Assembly (NCBI GenBank): GCA_905182515.1
Contig: CAJJBW010000005.1
Span: 95,180 to 159,179, forward strand
Length of the DNA: 64,000 nucleotides
DNA from: an uncultured Candidatus Poseidoniales archaeon
Lineage (GTDB): Archaea; Thermoplasmatota; Poseidoniia; Poseidoniales; Thalassarchaeaceae
Direction of reading: 5' to 3'
The notes beneath the pieces are model-generated. The model was given only the letters and a program-made list of their open reading frames with translations. It made no database searches and was not told the DNA's origin. The position numbers were made by a program, and so were the translations under genes. Shown here one piece after another: positions 29,501-38,194 of this stretch (the stretch's first letter is position 1; every line of letters starts with the position of its first letter).

Positions 29501-29828
29501 ATTGTATTTCGCTTGGGAGGATGGTACCTCCACCTCCTCCAACTAAGCAAACATGTCCGAAACCAGCCTCATCTAAAATTTGCTTGGTATGGGTAAACAT
29601 CTCTACTGCTCCTCCTTGGTATGATGTAATTGCAATGCAATGTGCGTCTTCTTGAATGGCCGCCCTAGCTACTTCGTCAGCACCTCTATTGTGTCCTAGG
29701 TGTATGACTTCGCAACCCATGGATTGGAATATGCGTCTAAAGATTCCAATTGCAGCATCATGGCCATCAAATATAGCCGCAGCAGTAATAATACGTAGCG
29801 GAATACTTCTATCAGCACCCTCGCCCAT
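26571..29828 (-). CDS. icmF: Fused B12-dependent acyl-CoA mutase: cobalamin domain, MeaB-like G-domain and mutase domain (IcmF type)
   Basis: FDGHDAAIG...GCEVIHLG (B12 domain), [17 protein letters not shown] (P-loop), [38 protein letters not shown] (IcmF-like mutase). Confidence 0.92.
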   Translation of the reverse strand: [1085 protein letters not shown]

Positions 29829-29910
29829 ATTACTCCGAAAGCATCAGTCCACAAAAATTAGCCGGATAGTATTGCCCAAATAAGAAGAATTTAAAAAAGG
29901 ATTTTTATTT

Positions 29911-30534
29911 TTACAACACGCCAGTTACTAATAGCCCTGCAAAAATGAACATAAGAATGCCCATTGTTCCGTCGATAATATGAGATAATGATTTCAATTT
30001 TTCTATTCTATTGCCGGTTGTTAGTACTGTTGCAACAGTTACATACCAAGTGCCATCAATTACCATGCCAAGTAAACCCATTCCTAAAAGTGTTGTAATT
30101 TCTGTATCTGTTTGGATAAATGGGGTGTATAGTGCCAGCATCCAGGCCATAATTTTAGGATTCAGCAATGCAATTAAAAACCCTTGTCTAAATCCTTGAC
30201 GATTTTGTGATCCCTGATTAATTTCTTGTTTTGTTTCTGTTGGCCCCTGTATGGCATGCCTGACAAATACAATACCGAGCCATACAAGTATGATTATTCC
30301 TCCACTTTTGAGAATTATTTCAGTTGATTCATGTAGTGACAATGCAGTCGCAATCCCTGCAGCGGCAAGGAAGGCGTAAACTCCAAACCCTATTCCATGC
30401 CCCAATCCAGTCATAATTCCTTGTTGTCTCCCTCCGGATAATGTATTTCGTAAGACTACTGCTAACGACGGCCCTGGACTCATTGCTCCGAGGCAGAATA
30501 CTAGCGCTAAGCCAACCCATTGCTCAGGATTCAC
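29911..30534 (-). CDS. LysE/RhtB family amino-acid exporter
   Basis: CLGAMSPGPSLAVVLRNTLSGGRQQGIMTGLGHGIG, LNPKIMAWMLALYTPF; hydrophobic helices throughout. Confidence 0.88.
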   Translation of the reverse strand: MNPEQWVGLALVFCLGAMSPGPSLAVVLRNTLSGGRQQGIMTGLGHGIGFGVYAFLAAAGIATALSLHESTEIILKSGGIIILVWLGIVFVRHAIQGPTETKQEINQGSQNRQGFRQGFLIALLNPKIMAWMLALYTPFIQTDTEITTLLGMGLLGMVIDGTWYVTVATVLTTGNRIEKLKSLSHIIDGTMGILMFIFAGLLVTGVL

Positions 30535-30543
30535 TATTCTTCC

Positions 30544-32352
30544 TCAAGCGTCTTGATACATTGCTTCTATTTCAGCAGCCCAATTTTCTCTAATCTGTAT
30601 CCTTCTAATCTTTAGAGTAGGAGTCAATTCACCAAAATCTACATTCAAGTCTCTAGGTAAAATTGTAAATTTCTTTATCTGTTCTGGATTGCTAAATTGT
30701 CCATTTAATCTAGTTACTTCTGTTTGCATTTCATTAAATGTTTCTTCACTATCTGTATAGTCAGAAAGGGTCTTTCCTAGGCTTTCTAGAGTTGTTATTT
30801 GTACGGAGGGATCTTTTGGTATGTTTGCTGGATTCATGCCATGCTTGTCTCTCAATATTGCACCAACATCCAAAGTAAATATTGCGCTACAGTATTTCCT
30901 TCCATCTCCAATCAGCATACACTGAGATACCATTGGAATTGACTTCATTGTTTCTTCAATAACTAATGGTGCGATATTTTTACCACCAGAACTTACGTAT
31001 AATTCCTTGATTCTTCCAGTGATTTTTACGTAACCATCTGCATCTATCATTCCTTTGTCTCCTGAATGTAACCACCCTTCTGAATCAATTGTATCTGCGG
31101 TAGCTTCCGGATTCTTGTAATATCCTTTCATAACATGCCTACCTCTGAATAATATTTCTCCAGAGTCAGAAATCTTCAATTCAGTCCCTGAGAATGGCTT
31201 ACCTACAGTTCCAAATTTATGATTTTTCTTGTAACCAAGGCTTGCTCCTGCTGTTGTTTCAGTCATTCCATATCCTTCGTACAATGGAATATCTAGGCTG
31301 TGAAATAGTTTAAGAATATCTGGATTAATTGGTGCAGCCCCAGTTATGGCATATTCACAATTAGACATCCCAATTGCAGCCTTTGCTTTCTTCTTGAGGA
31401 TCCCACCAAGTATTGGTATCCCAACTAGTTTAATCTTACCTCCTAACTTGGCAACTAGGTTACTATATACCTTCTCGTAGATTCTAGGGACTCCAATGAA
31501 TAAGTGAGGTTGTACTTCTTTAGCATAATCTATGACGTTCAATGGTGCATCTACAACAGTCATGTGTAATCCCCACCGGATATGTGCATGACAATCTACT
31601 AATTGGCCGAAAACGTGCGCGCAAGGTAACCAAGAAACATAACCCCAACCTCTTTCGAACTCTTGCAATTTCCAAACTTCTGCAAGTTCAAAATCTATAT
31701 TATCATGGCTCAGCTCTACTCCTTTCGGGTTACCAGTCGTGCCTGATGTATAGATTAAAGAAAATGTATCTTCTGGTTTTATATTATTAACTCTTTTTTC
31801 TATCTCTGAGTAATCAATGCCTACTCCCTTTTCTATAAACTCTGACCAAGATATACATTTTGCATGTTCTGGCATATCTACTCCATCCATTACGACTACT
31901 GTTTCTACTTTATCCAACGAATCCATTATTGCATGTAATCTATGTGCGCACATTTTTTCAGTATTCCCTCCATCCATTGGATTATCTCCAACAAAGACAA
32001 CCTTTGAGTCAGAATTACCTACAACCCACTCAACTTCTTCAGGAGAACAAGTATGGTAAACTCCAACTGCTGCTCCATTACACATATTTGCAGCATGGTA
32101 AGATGCATACCATTCGATCCTATTGTAAGAATAAATACTTAACTTGTCTCCTTCTTCAAATCCCATGGCGATTAATGATTTAGCTACTGATGCTGTTTGA
32201 TCATGAAAATCACTCCAATTTAAGTGACTCCATTCGCCATGTTCATTCTTGGTTGAGATCGCGTTTTCGGTGGCATGATTATTTGCATTAAACATCAAGT
32301 ATTCTGGTGTAGTCATTGCCGACATGGTAACTCCGTGGACTCCTCTATCCAT
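30544..32352 (-). CDS. Long-chain fatty acid-CoA ligase (AMP-binding); start possibly 32325
   Basis: SLIYTSGTTGNPKGVELSHDN, YEGYGMTETTAG, GWLHSGDKGMIDADGYVKITGRIKELYVSSGGKNIAP. Confidence 0.94.
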   Translation of the reverse strand: MDRGVHGVTMSAMTTPEYLMFNANNHATENAISTKNEHGEWSHLNWSDFHDQTASVAKSLIAMGFEEGDKLSIYSYNRIEWYASYHAANMCNGAAVGVYHTCSPEEVEWVVGNSDSKVVFVGDNPMDGGNTEKMCAHRLHAIMDSLDKVETVVVMDGVDMPEHAKCISWSEFIEKGVGIDYSEIEKRVNNIKPEDTFSLIYTSGTTGNPKGVELSHDNIDFELAEVWKLQEFERGWGYVSWLPCAHVFGQLVDCHAHIRWGLHMTVVDAPLNVIDYAKEVQPHLFIGVPRIYEKVYSNLVAKLGGKIKLVGIPILGGILKKKAKAAIGMSNCEYAITGAAPINPDILKLFHSLDIPLYEGYGMTETTAGASLGYKKNHKFGTVGKPFSGTELKISDSGEILFRGRHVMKGYYKNPEATADTIDSEGWLHSGDKGMIDADGYVKITGRIKELYVSSGGKNIAPLVIEETMKSIPMVSQCMLIGDGRKYCSAIFTLDVGAILRDKHGMNPANIPKDPSVQITTLESLGKTLSDYTDSEETFNEMQTEVTRLNGQFSNPEQIKKFTILPRDLNVDFGELTPTLKIRRIQIRENWAAEIEAMYQDA

Positions 32353-32402
32353 AAATATTGGTGTACTCAGGCATATCTAATATGTACAAATACACTAAAC
32401 TA

Positions 32403-33158
32403 TCAGATTTTTGTTGATGGCGGCAATAATGAAATTATATTTTCTCTCCAATCAGCGCCCCCATTTCTATTGGCAAGAGGTGAAGCGGGAGATGGATGCC
32501 AGCAACTTTTAATATTGATATCGTAATTACTTAATGCTATTTTAGCTCTTCTTTCAGCATACTTTCCAACACCAATTACTTCTTCAATTTCCATAATCTG
32601 CACAACTTCTCTTAGATGTTGGTCGCATCTTTCAATTAGTTTTTTTATTGTCTTTCCTGGTATTTTATCTGGAGTTATATTTCTAGCTGTAGGCCCACTG
32701 AAAAACATTAGAGGGCAATGATTTACGACAAAGACATTTGAGAAAATTTCCTCTCTAGTTCCATACAACTGAGCTAAAATATTCCATAATCTTGTTCCAG
32801 AAATTTCTTCCTTGTCCCATTCCAGTCCTCTAATTTCTCTTTTTGGATGTAATTTTTTGGGCTGCCTCACTTCTAAATTTTTGATTCCTAATAGATCTCT
32901 CACAATGCTAGTAGCAGCAAATGGGATCCCCATTTGACCCATTCCATGCGGTCCAGGATTCATCCCTAATAGGAGCGTTTTCGCCCCCAAGCCGCCACCT
33001 AATTCTATGAACGCTTTGTGAGGTTCCCAAGCATATGATAATGGATTGTATATGTTTTCAATAATTTCTTCCTTTATCAATTCATCAGCAATTTTTTCTA
33101 CATCATCACTAAGTCTCGATGCTGATTCTACTAGTGAATTAATTACCATATTAATCAT
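32403..33158 (-). CDS. Uracil-DNA glycosylase, SMUG1 family
   Basis: LLGMNPGPHGMGQMGIPFAATSIVRDLLGI, NVFVVNHCPLMFFSGPTARNITP, VIGVGKYAERRAKIAL, CWHPSPASPLANRNGGADW. Confidence 0.88.
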   Translation of the reverse strand: MINMVINSLVESASRLSDDVEKIADELIKEEIIENIYNPLSYAWEPHKAFIELGGGLGAKTLLLGMNPGPHGMGQMGIPFAATSIVRDLLGIKNLEVRQPKKLHPKREIRGLEWDKEEISGTRLWNILAQLYGTREEIFSNVFVVNHCPLMFFSGPTARNITPDKIPGKTIKKLIERCDQHLREVVQIMEIEEVIGVGKYAERRAKIALSNYDINIKSCWHPSPASPLANRNGGADWRENIISLLPPSTKI

Positions 33159-33622
33159 TTTTGTTTTATATCTACAATTTTGGCGCCGCTTAATTCTTTT
33201 AATTTTGCTGGAGAAATTGGGAAAACAGTTTCAGATGATCCAGCGGCTCCCCACACTAAATTATGATTTAATAAATCTTCATCCATAAGGACAAAAGTCT
33301 TCTTTAAGTGTCCAAAAGGAGGGACTCCTCCAATGGCATAACCAGTATTATTTATTATATATTCGGGAGATGCATGGCTAGGTTTGTAGCCTAAAATTTT
33401 TTTCAATTTCTTCTTCCTATCAACTCTATTTATGCCAGAAGTTACAACAACTACGGCACAATCTTTACCACAAAAAACAATAGATTTAGCAATGCGAGAG
33501 ATGTGGCAACCAAGTTGTGTTGCGGCATCTTCTGAAGACCTAGTTCCCTCTGAATATGTCTTTATTTTGGGTTCAAAATCTATTTTTTGACATTCATAAA
33601 GCCACGCCTCATGACTCTTCAT
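33155..33622 (-). CDS. YbaK/EbsC/ProX-family aminoacyl-tRNA deacylase
   Basis: TRSSEDAATQLGCHISRIAKSIVFCGKDCAVVVVTSGINRVDRKKL, TGYAIGGVPPFGH. Confidence 0.88.
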   Translation of the reverse strand: MKSHEAWLYECQKIDFEPKIKTYSEGTRSSEDAATQLGCHISRIAKSIVFCGKDCAVVVVTSGINRVDRKKKLKKILGYKPSHASPEYIINNTGYAIGGVPPFGHLKKTFVLMDEDLLNHNLVWGAAGSSETVFPISPAKLKELSGAKIVDIKQK

Positions 33623-33652
33623 GGCCCTTCATGAAGTGTGATGAACTTGATT

Positions 33653-33672
33653 ATTGGGGTATTGGGGTATTG
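33653..33672. repeat. Short tandem repeat ATTGGGGT ATTGGGGT ATTGG
   Basis: Direct reading; located in the intergenic region between the YbaK and PAP2 divergent starts. Confidence 0.7.
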
Positions 33673-33737
33673 GAATTAATTTATAATTATAATTAAGTTA
33701 CATATTGTCGAAATTTCTTCCGCACTATTCATGACCA

Positions 33738-35171
33738 ATGTCACTTCGCAATAGCAATATGGATTGGCTTTTTGGGCCCTATGAATTTTCTATGGGTGCC
33801 CTAATTCTATTGACTCTTCCCATACATTTATTTTTAACTAGGGGTGAACCAGATAAAAGAGTAAAATTAAGGGACCTATCTTCTGAAATAAGAGAGAAAA
33901 AGTATTGGTGGCATATTGGACTATACCTCATCATGTTTGTATATAAGGCATTTATAGATCATCATAATGAACCAATCAAAGCAAGAGTAGGAGGGTACAC
34001 TCATTGGATTTATTCAATAGAAGGTGATTGGACTCATAATGTCCAAGAATTTTTCTTAAATGATACTCTAACTGAACTCTTGTCAATACATTATTTATTC
34101 ATGTACTTATTTATGATCTGGTTTTCTCCTCTCTATTATATTCTAAGTCGAGATCAAGCAATGGCAGATAAATCAGCCTTGAACTATTTTGTCATCTATT
34201 TGCTAAGTGTCCCACTATATCTTTTTTTTAACATTGAAGTAACTTCGAGTTATCTGGAAGGAATGGATGCATTGTTATATCATGATTCATTCACTCTTTC
34301 TTTTTTTACATCCAATGATCCAATGGATAACGCAATACCTAGTTTACACATCGGTTTGCCAATCAGTCTACTAATTATTAATAGATTACATTGTTATGAT
34401 TTAGGAATTAAAATCAGAGAATGGAGGCACAGGGAATTTGATATTTTTGTAACCATAAATATATTAATTTATCTATTTTCAATACAATACTTGGGCATAC
34501 ACTGGGTGATTGATATTCCATCAGGAATCATAATCGCAATCTTTACTTCTTACTTTGTACACAAATTTCAACCATTGCTCAGATCGGTAAATCTTAACGG
34601 CATATCCTCTTTAATCCCAAAAAAACGTCAATTATATGCTATTTCCATTGCAATGATATTATGCTTGACTACAATAACTTTTGGAATAATCGATGGGATA
34701 GGTACTAATGAAGAAAATCCAAACTTTAGAGTAGGGAAAGGTGATGTAAATCTTGAAACTATTGAAGTTCATAGTTTATCTAAGCCGGTAGCAGTAGAAA
34801 TTCTGAATGTTGGAGATACTCAAATAGAAATATTATTAATTAAGAGAAGTTATGTAGAAAAATACACAGATAAAGGCTTATTTGAATGGGATAAGTTTGC
34901 AACCAATGGAGAGTTGATGACCCTTTACCCTGGTCAAATTGTTAACTTTGAAGTTAATACTACTAGTTTATTCGATGCGTACCTGTTATTAATCCGACTT
35001 TCAAACTCTCAAGATTGTGAAGATTGTCTAGTAGACCTAGAATTAGGGGAAGTTAGAATAACTTCCAATTATGTTGATGATGAGTTATTGTGGACAGCGA
35101 TATTGTCCTCACTCCCTTCTTTTTGTATCATAGGTTATGTATTAGGGTCAATTAATCAAAAAGAAATATGA
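33738..35171 (+). CDS. PAP2-superfamily membrane phosphatase/transferase with C-terminal beta-rich domain
   Basis: Multiple TM helices; AIPSLHIGLPISLLIINR and YLGIHWVIDIPSGIIIA match PAP2 motifs. Confidence 0.75.
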   Translation: MSLRNSNMDWLFGPYEFSMGALILLTLPIHLFLTRGEPDKRVKLRDLSSEIREKKYWWHIGLYLIMFVYKAFIDHHNEPIKARVGGYTHWIYSIEGDWTHNVQEFFLNDTLTELLSIHYLFMYLFMIWFSPLYYILSRDQAMADKSALNYFVIYLLSVPLYLFFNIEVTSSYLEGMDALLYHDSFTLSFFTSNDPMDNAIPSLHIGLPISLLIINRLHCYDLGIKIREWRHREFDIFVTINILIYLFSIQYLGIHWVIDIPSGIIIAIFTSYFVHKFQPLLRSVNLNGISSLIPKKRQLYAISIAMILCLTTITFGIIDGIGTNEENPNFRVGKGDVNLETIEVHSLSKPVAVEILNVGDTQIEILLIKRSYVEKYTDKGLFEWDKFATNGELMTLYPGQIVNFEVNTTSLFDAYLLLIRLSNSQDCEDCLVDLELGEVRITSNYVDDELLWTAILSSLPSFCIIGYVLGSINQKEI

Positions 35172-35543
35172 AAAGAAAGATCCGATATAGGTCCCACAAC
35201 ACCCTCCAAGCCCAATCCAAATCCCTATTCTAAAGGAGGGAATATTATATTTCCATATGTATAAAGTCTGAGAAAACCAAATTATTAACACAATTATAAA
35301 CCAAACAAAGAATATTAGTTGAGGTAATATTCCTATTATTATTGCGATTATTGATCCACCTACTAATTCCCATTTATTATCAATTTCCAAGGGTAAAGGA
35401 TATAATAAAAATGACATTACAATTAAAACTAATAATGGAATTCTTAGTGATTCAGGGTCATAATAGCCAGAAATACATGCTATGAGAAATCCAATTATTA
35501 CTGGTAAGATGATGATTCCCAAAGGAGCATCATCCCATTTCAT
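35148..35543 (-). CDS. Hypothetical small membrane protein, four predicted TM helices
   Basis: 131 aa hydrophobic ORF converging with and overlapping the end of the PAP2 gene by 24 nt. Confidence 0.6.
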   Translation of the reverse strand: MKWDDAPLGIIILPVIIGFLIACISGYYDPESLRIPLLVLIVMSFLLYPLPLEIDNKWELVGGSIIAIIIGILPQLIFFVWFIIVLIIWFSQTLYIWKYNIPSFRIGIWIGLGGCCGTYIGSFFSYFFLIN

Positions 35544-35628
35544 ATCATCAAGGAAGAGTACCTACTCAATGAATGCTGTGAATATCAGGCGCCGATTAAT
35601 TCATATATGGAAGTTCTAACATGAAGGC

Positions 35629-36534
35629 ATGGAGAAAGGCCGTATCGTACTCGGATGTCTAGCGCCACATCCTCCTCACTTAGTTTATGCTGAAAATCCT
35701 GAGCAAAATGAACCATTTTCAGAGGGAGGCTGGGAGACCTTGCGTTGGGGTTACAACCGATTAGCAAGAAAATTAAAAAACATTGATTATGATGTAATGG
35801 TAATATTTACTCCTCATTGGGCAACTTATATCGGAACCCATTTTTTAGGCCTTCCGTCATTTAATTCATTATCTGTAGACCCTATTTTTCCAAATATTTT
35901 TAGATACAAATATGATTTAAGGGTGGACGTTGAATTAGCAGAAGCAATGGAAAAATCTGCTGCAGATGCAGGAATAATAACTAAAATGATGCGTAATCCA
36001 GATTTTAGGATAGATTATGGGACTATTACTAGTTGCCATATGCTAAATCCGGAATGGAATAAACCAATAATTACCATAAGCAGCAATAGAAATTCTCATT
36101 ATTATTCAGGAGAAGTGATGAATGAGCAGTCTTCTGCCCTTGGTGAAGCATGCCTTAAGGCAATAGAAGAAAGTGGGAAAAAAGTAGTTTTAGTGAGTAG
36201 CAATAGTTTATCTCACAGACATTTTGTAACTGAATCTCCATTGCCCGAAGATATGAGTAGAGAGCATATATACAATCATAGTCAATACGTATGGGATATG
36301 AAAATAGTTGGCATGATGAGGGATGGTAAGATGCGAGAAGTAATAGATATCATGCCTGAATATGCTGAACAAACTATCGCAGAAACTGAAGCAGGCGGGC
36401 TAACCTGGATGATGGCCGCCATGGGATTCCCAAAATATCCTGCTGAAATATATGGTTATCAATCAGTAATTGGAACCGGCAATGCAATCGTTGCATGGGA
36501 TCCTAATTCAGCAACAAGGGAAATAGTTCTCTGA
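35629..36534 (+). CDS. Class III extradiol dioxygenase (LigB/DODA superfamily), catalytic-type subunit, 2-aminophenol 1,6-dioxygenase beta-like
   Basis: GCLAPHPPHLVYAENP, VMVIFTPHWATYIG, SSNSLSHRHFV, AEIYGYQSVIGTGNAIVAW. Confidence 0.78.
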   Translation: MEKGRIVLGCLAPHPPHLVYAENPEQNEPFSEGGWETLRWGYNRLARKLKNIDYDVMVIFTPHWATYIGTHFLGLPSFNSLSVDPIFPNIFRYKYDLRVDVELAEAMEKSAADAGIITKMMRNPDFRIDYGTITSCHMLNPEWNKPIITISSNRNSHYYSGEVMNEQSSALGEACLKAIEESGKKVVLVSSNSLSHRHFVTESPLPEDMSREHIYNHSQYVWDMKIVGMMRDGKMREVIDIMPEYAEQTIAETEAGGLTWMMAAMGFPKYPAEIYGYQSVIGTGNAIVAWDPNSATREIVL

Positions 36535-36544
36535 GGTAGTTAAA

Positions 36545-37471
36545 ATGTCAACAGAATCAAACATATTATTTGGAATTTATTGCCCGCCTCATCCGCACCC
36601 TCTTCTTGCACCTGATCTAAATCAAGGATACCGCAATCTAAGATCTGCTTACGATACTCTAAAAACTAGAATTGAAGAAAGTGGGGCAGATATTATTTTA
36701 CTATATTCTACCACATGGCCAAGCATAGTTGGTCATCAGATTCAGGCCCACCCAGAACCAGAATGGACTCATGTTGATGATGATTTTCATTTCCTTGGGA
36801 GTATGCCTTACAAGTTCAAAATAGACTCGGAATTTTCTAACGCCTACAAAGAAGCAGCAGAAAATCGTGGTCTACATTCTAGGACAGTTGCCTACGAAGG
36901 ATTTCCAATCGACACCGGATCAATAGTCGCATTGTCGCTTCTAAATCCTGATAATAAAATTCCTGCTTGTATAGTTTCAAGTAATATGTATTCTAATAGG
37001 TCTGAAACAATAGTTTTGGGTAAGGCCGCCCGAGATGCACTAGCCAAACAAGGGAAAAAAGCAGTAATCGTAGTTGTTGCTAGTTTATCTAATCGTATGT
37101 TTACTGAACATATTGAGCCATCGGAAGATAGAATTCATAGCCCCAAGGATGATGAATGGAATAGGAAAATTTTGGAATTTTTTGATAATGGAAGATTAGA
37201 AGATCTTAGTCAACTATCTAGGGATATTCACGGGCAAATAAGAATACAAAAAGTTGCAGCTTATAAGCCAGTTTGGTGGATGGCGGCAACAATGGGGCAA
37301 CATAATAATTACAATGGCGAAATACTGGCTTACGAAGCTTTACATGGTTCCGGAGGAGCAGTAATCCAACTAACTCCTTCAGATGAATCCATTGGAGATA
37401 AGGAATTCGATGAAGATGACGTAGAATATTATCGAGGAGATCGTAATGTCTTGGGGCAGGGCGCACTATGA
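36545..37471 (+). CDS. Class III extradiol dioxygenase paralog, non-catalytic-type (alpha-like) subunit
   Basis: Aligns to the preceding ORF, but TPHW is replaced by STTW and LSHRHF by LSNRMF. Confidence 0.75.
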   Translation: MSTESNILFGIYCPPHPHPLLAPDLNQGYRNLRSAYDTLKTRIEESGADIILLYSTTWPSIVGHQIQAHPEPEWTHVDDDFHFLGSMPYKFKIDSEFSNAYKEAAENRGLHSRTVAYEGFPIDTGSIVALSLLNPDNKIPACIVSSNMYSNRSETIVLGKAARDALAKQGKKAVIVVVASLSNRMFTEHIEPSEDRIHSPKDDEWNRKILEFFDNGRLEDLSQLSRDIHGQIRIQKVAAYKPVWWMAATMGQHNNYNGEILAYEALHGSGGAVIQLTPSDESIGDKEFDEDDVEYYRGDRNVLGQGAL

Positions 37472-38025
37472 CTAATGATGAAAATAAGACTAATAGAGAT
37501 TTACTTGATAAAGCATTAGAAGCACCTTTGGGTATGACAACTGGGGGAATAACAGCAAGACCCGTTGAAGTCGTAATTGGTAAGAAAGTTGCTGGCAGGG
37601 AATTATCAGAAAATGGCCCATTTATTGCAAAAAATGGCCCATCTGCAGTAGGGGCATACCCTCATCTTTACAGAGTTGGTGACTTAATTTTTGTTAGTGG
37701 AATCGGCCCTCGGTCTCCAGAAAACAACAAGATAATAGGTGGCCCTATAAAGGATAAACAGGGTAACTCTTTGGAGTATGATATACGTGCACAGACAAGG
37801 TCTGTTATTGAAAATATAAGCATTATCTTAGAAGAATATGGATCAAGTCTAGATCAAGTTGTTGACGTTTATTCTATGCTAGTGGATATGGATAGAGATT
37901 TTGACGGATATAATGAAGTATATGCTGAATATTTCGAAAATATCATGCCTGCTAGGACAACATGTTCTGTCTCTGCGCTGCCTACTCCAATTGCAGTTGA
38001 GTTGAAAGTTATAGCAAAAATTTAA
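37468..38025 (+). CDS. RidA/YjgF-family protein (2-aminomuconate deaminase-like)
   Basis: GAYPHLYRVGDLIFVSGIGPRSPENNKIIGG, RSVIENISIILEEYGSSLDQVVDVYSMLVDMDRDFDGYNEVYAEYF, PARTTCSVSALPTPIAVELKVIA. ATGA overlap with the preceding gene. Confidence 0.88.
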   Translation: MTNDENKTNRDLLDKALEAPLGMTTGGITARPVEVVIGKKVAGRELSENGPFIAKNGPSAVGAYPHLYRVGDLIFVSGIGPRSPENNKIIGGPIKDKQGNSLEYDIRAQTRSVIENISIILEEYGSSLDQVVDVYSMLVDMDRDFDGYNEVYAEYFENIMPARTTCSVSALPTPIAVELKVIAKI

Positions 38026-38051
38026 TAATCAAATTTTCATTACAATACTGC

Positions 38052-38125
38052 AAACAGCCTAGGAGGGCAGATAGTGGTTTACAAGCACTGTGATGCTTTG
38101 CATACTCTCTAATGAAACCACTCGC
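38052..38125. other. Candidate structured intergenic element upstream of the APC permease
   Basis: Inverted repeat AGTGGTTT (38073-38080) / AAACCACT (38115-38122), flanked by GGC/GCC; inner imperfect hairpin CAAGCA-ctgtga-TGCTTTG. Confidence 0.4.
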
Positions 38126-38194
38126 CAAGCAATCTCACATTGATTATGAGTTCGAATTCCAAAAGTTCAACTATGTCTTATCTTTCGGGTAATC

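Noticed and set aside
33653-33672. G-rich tandem repeat as a G-quadruplex or CRISPR-like repeat
   Set aside because: Only two and a half 8-nt units, too short for either claim; kept only as a simple repeat.
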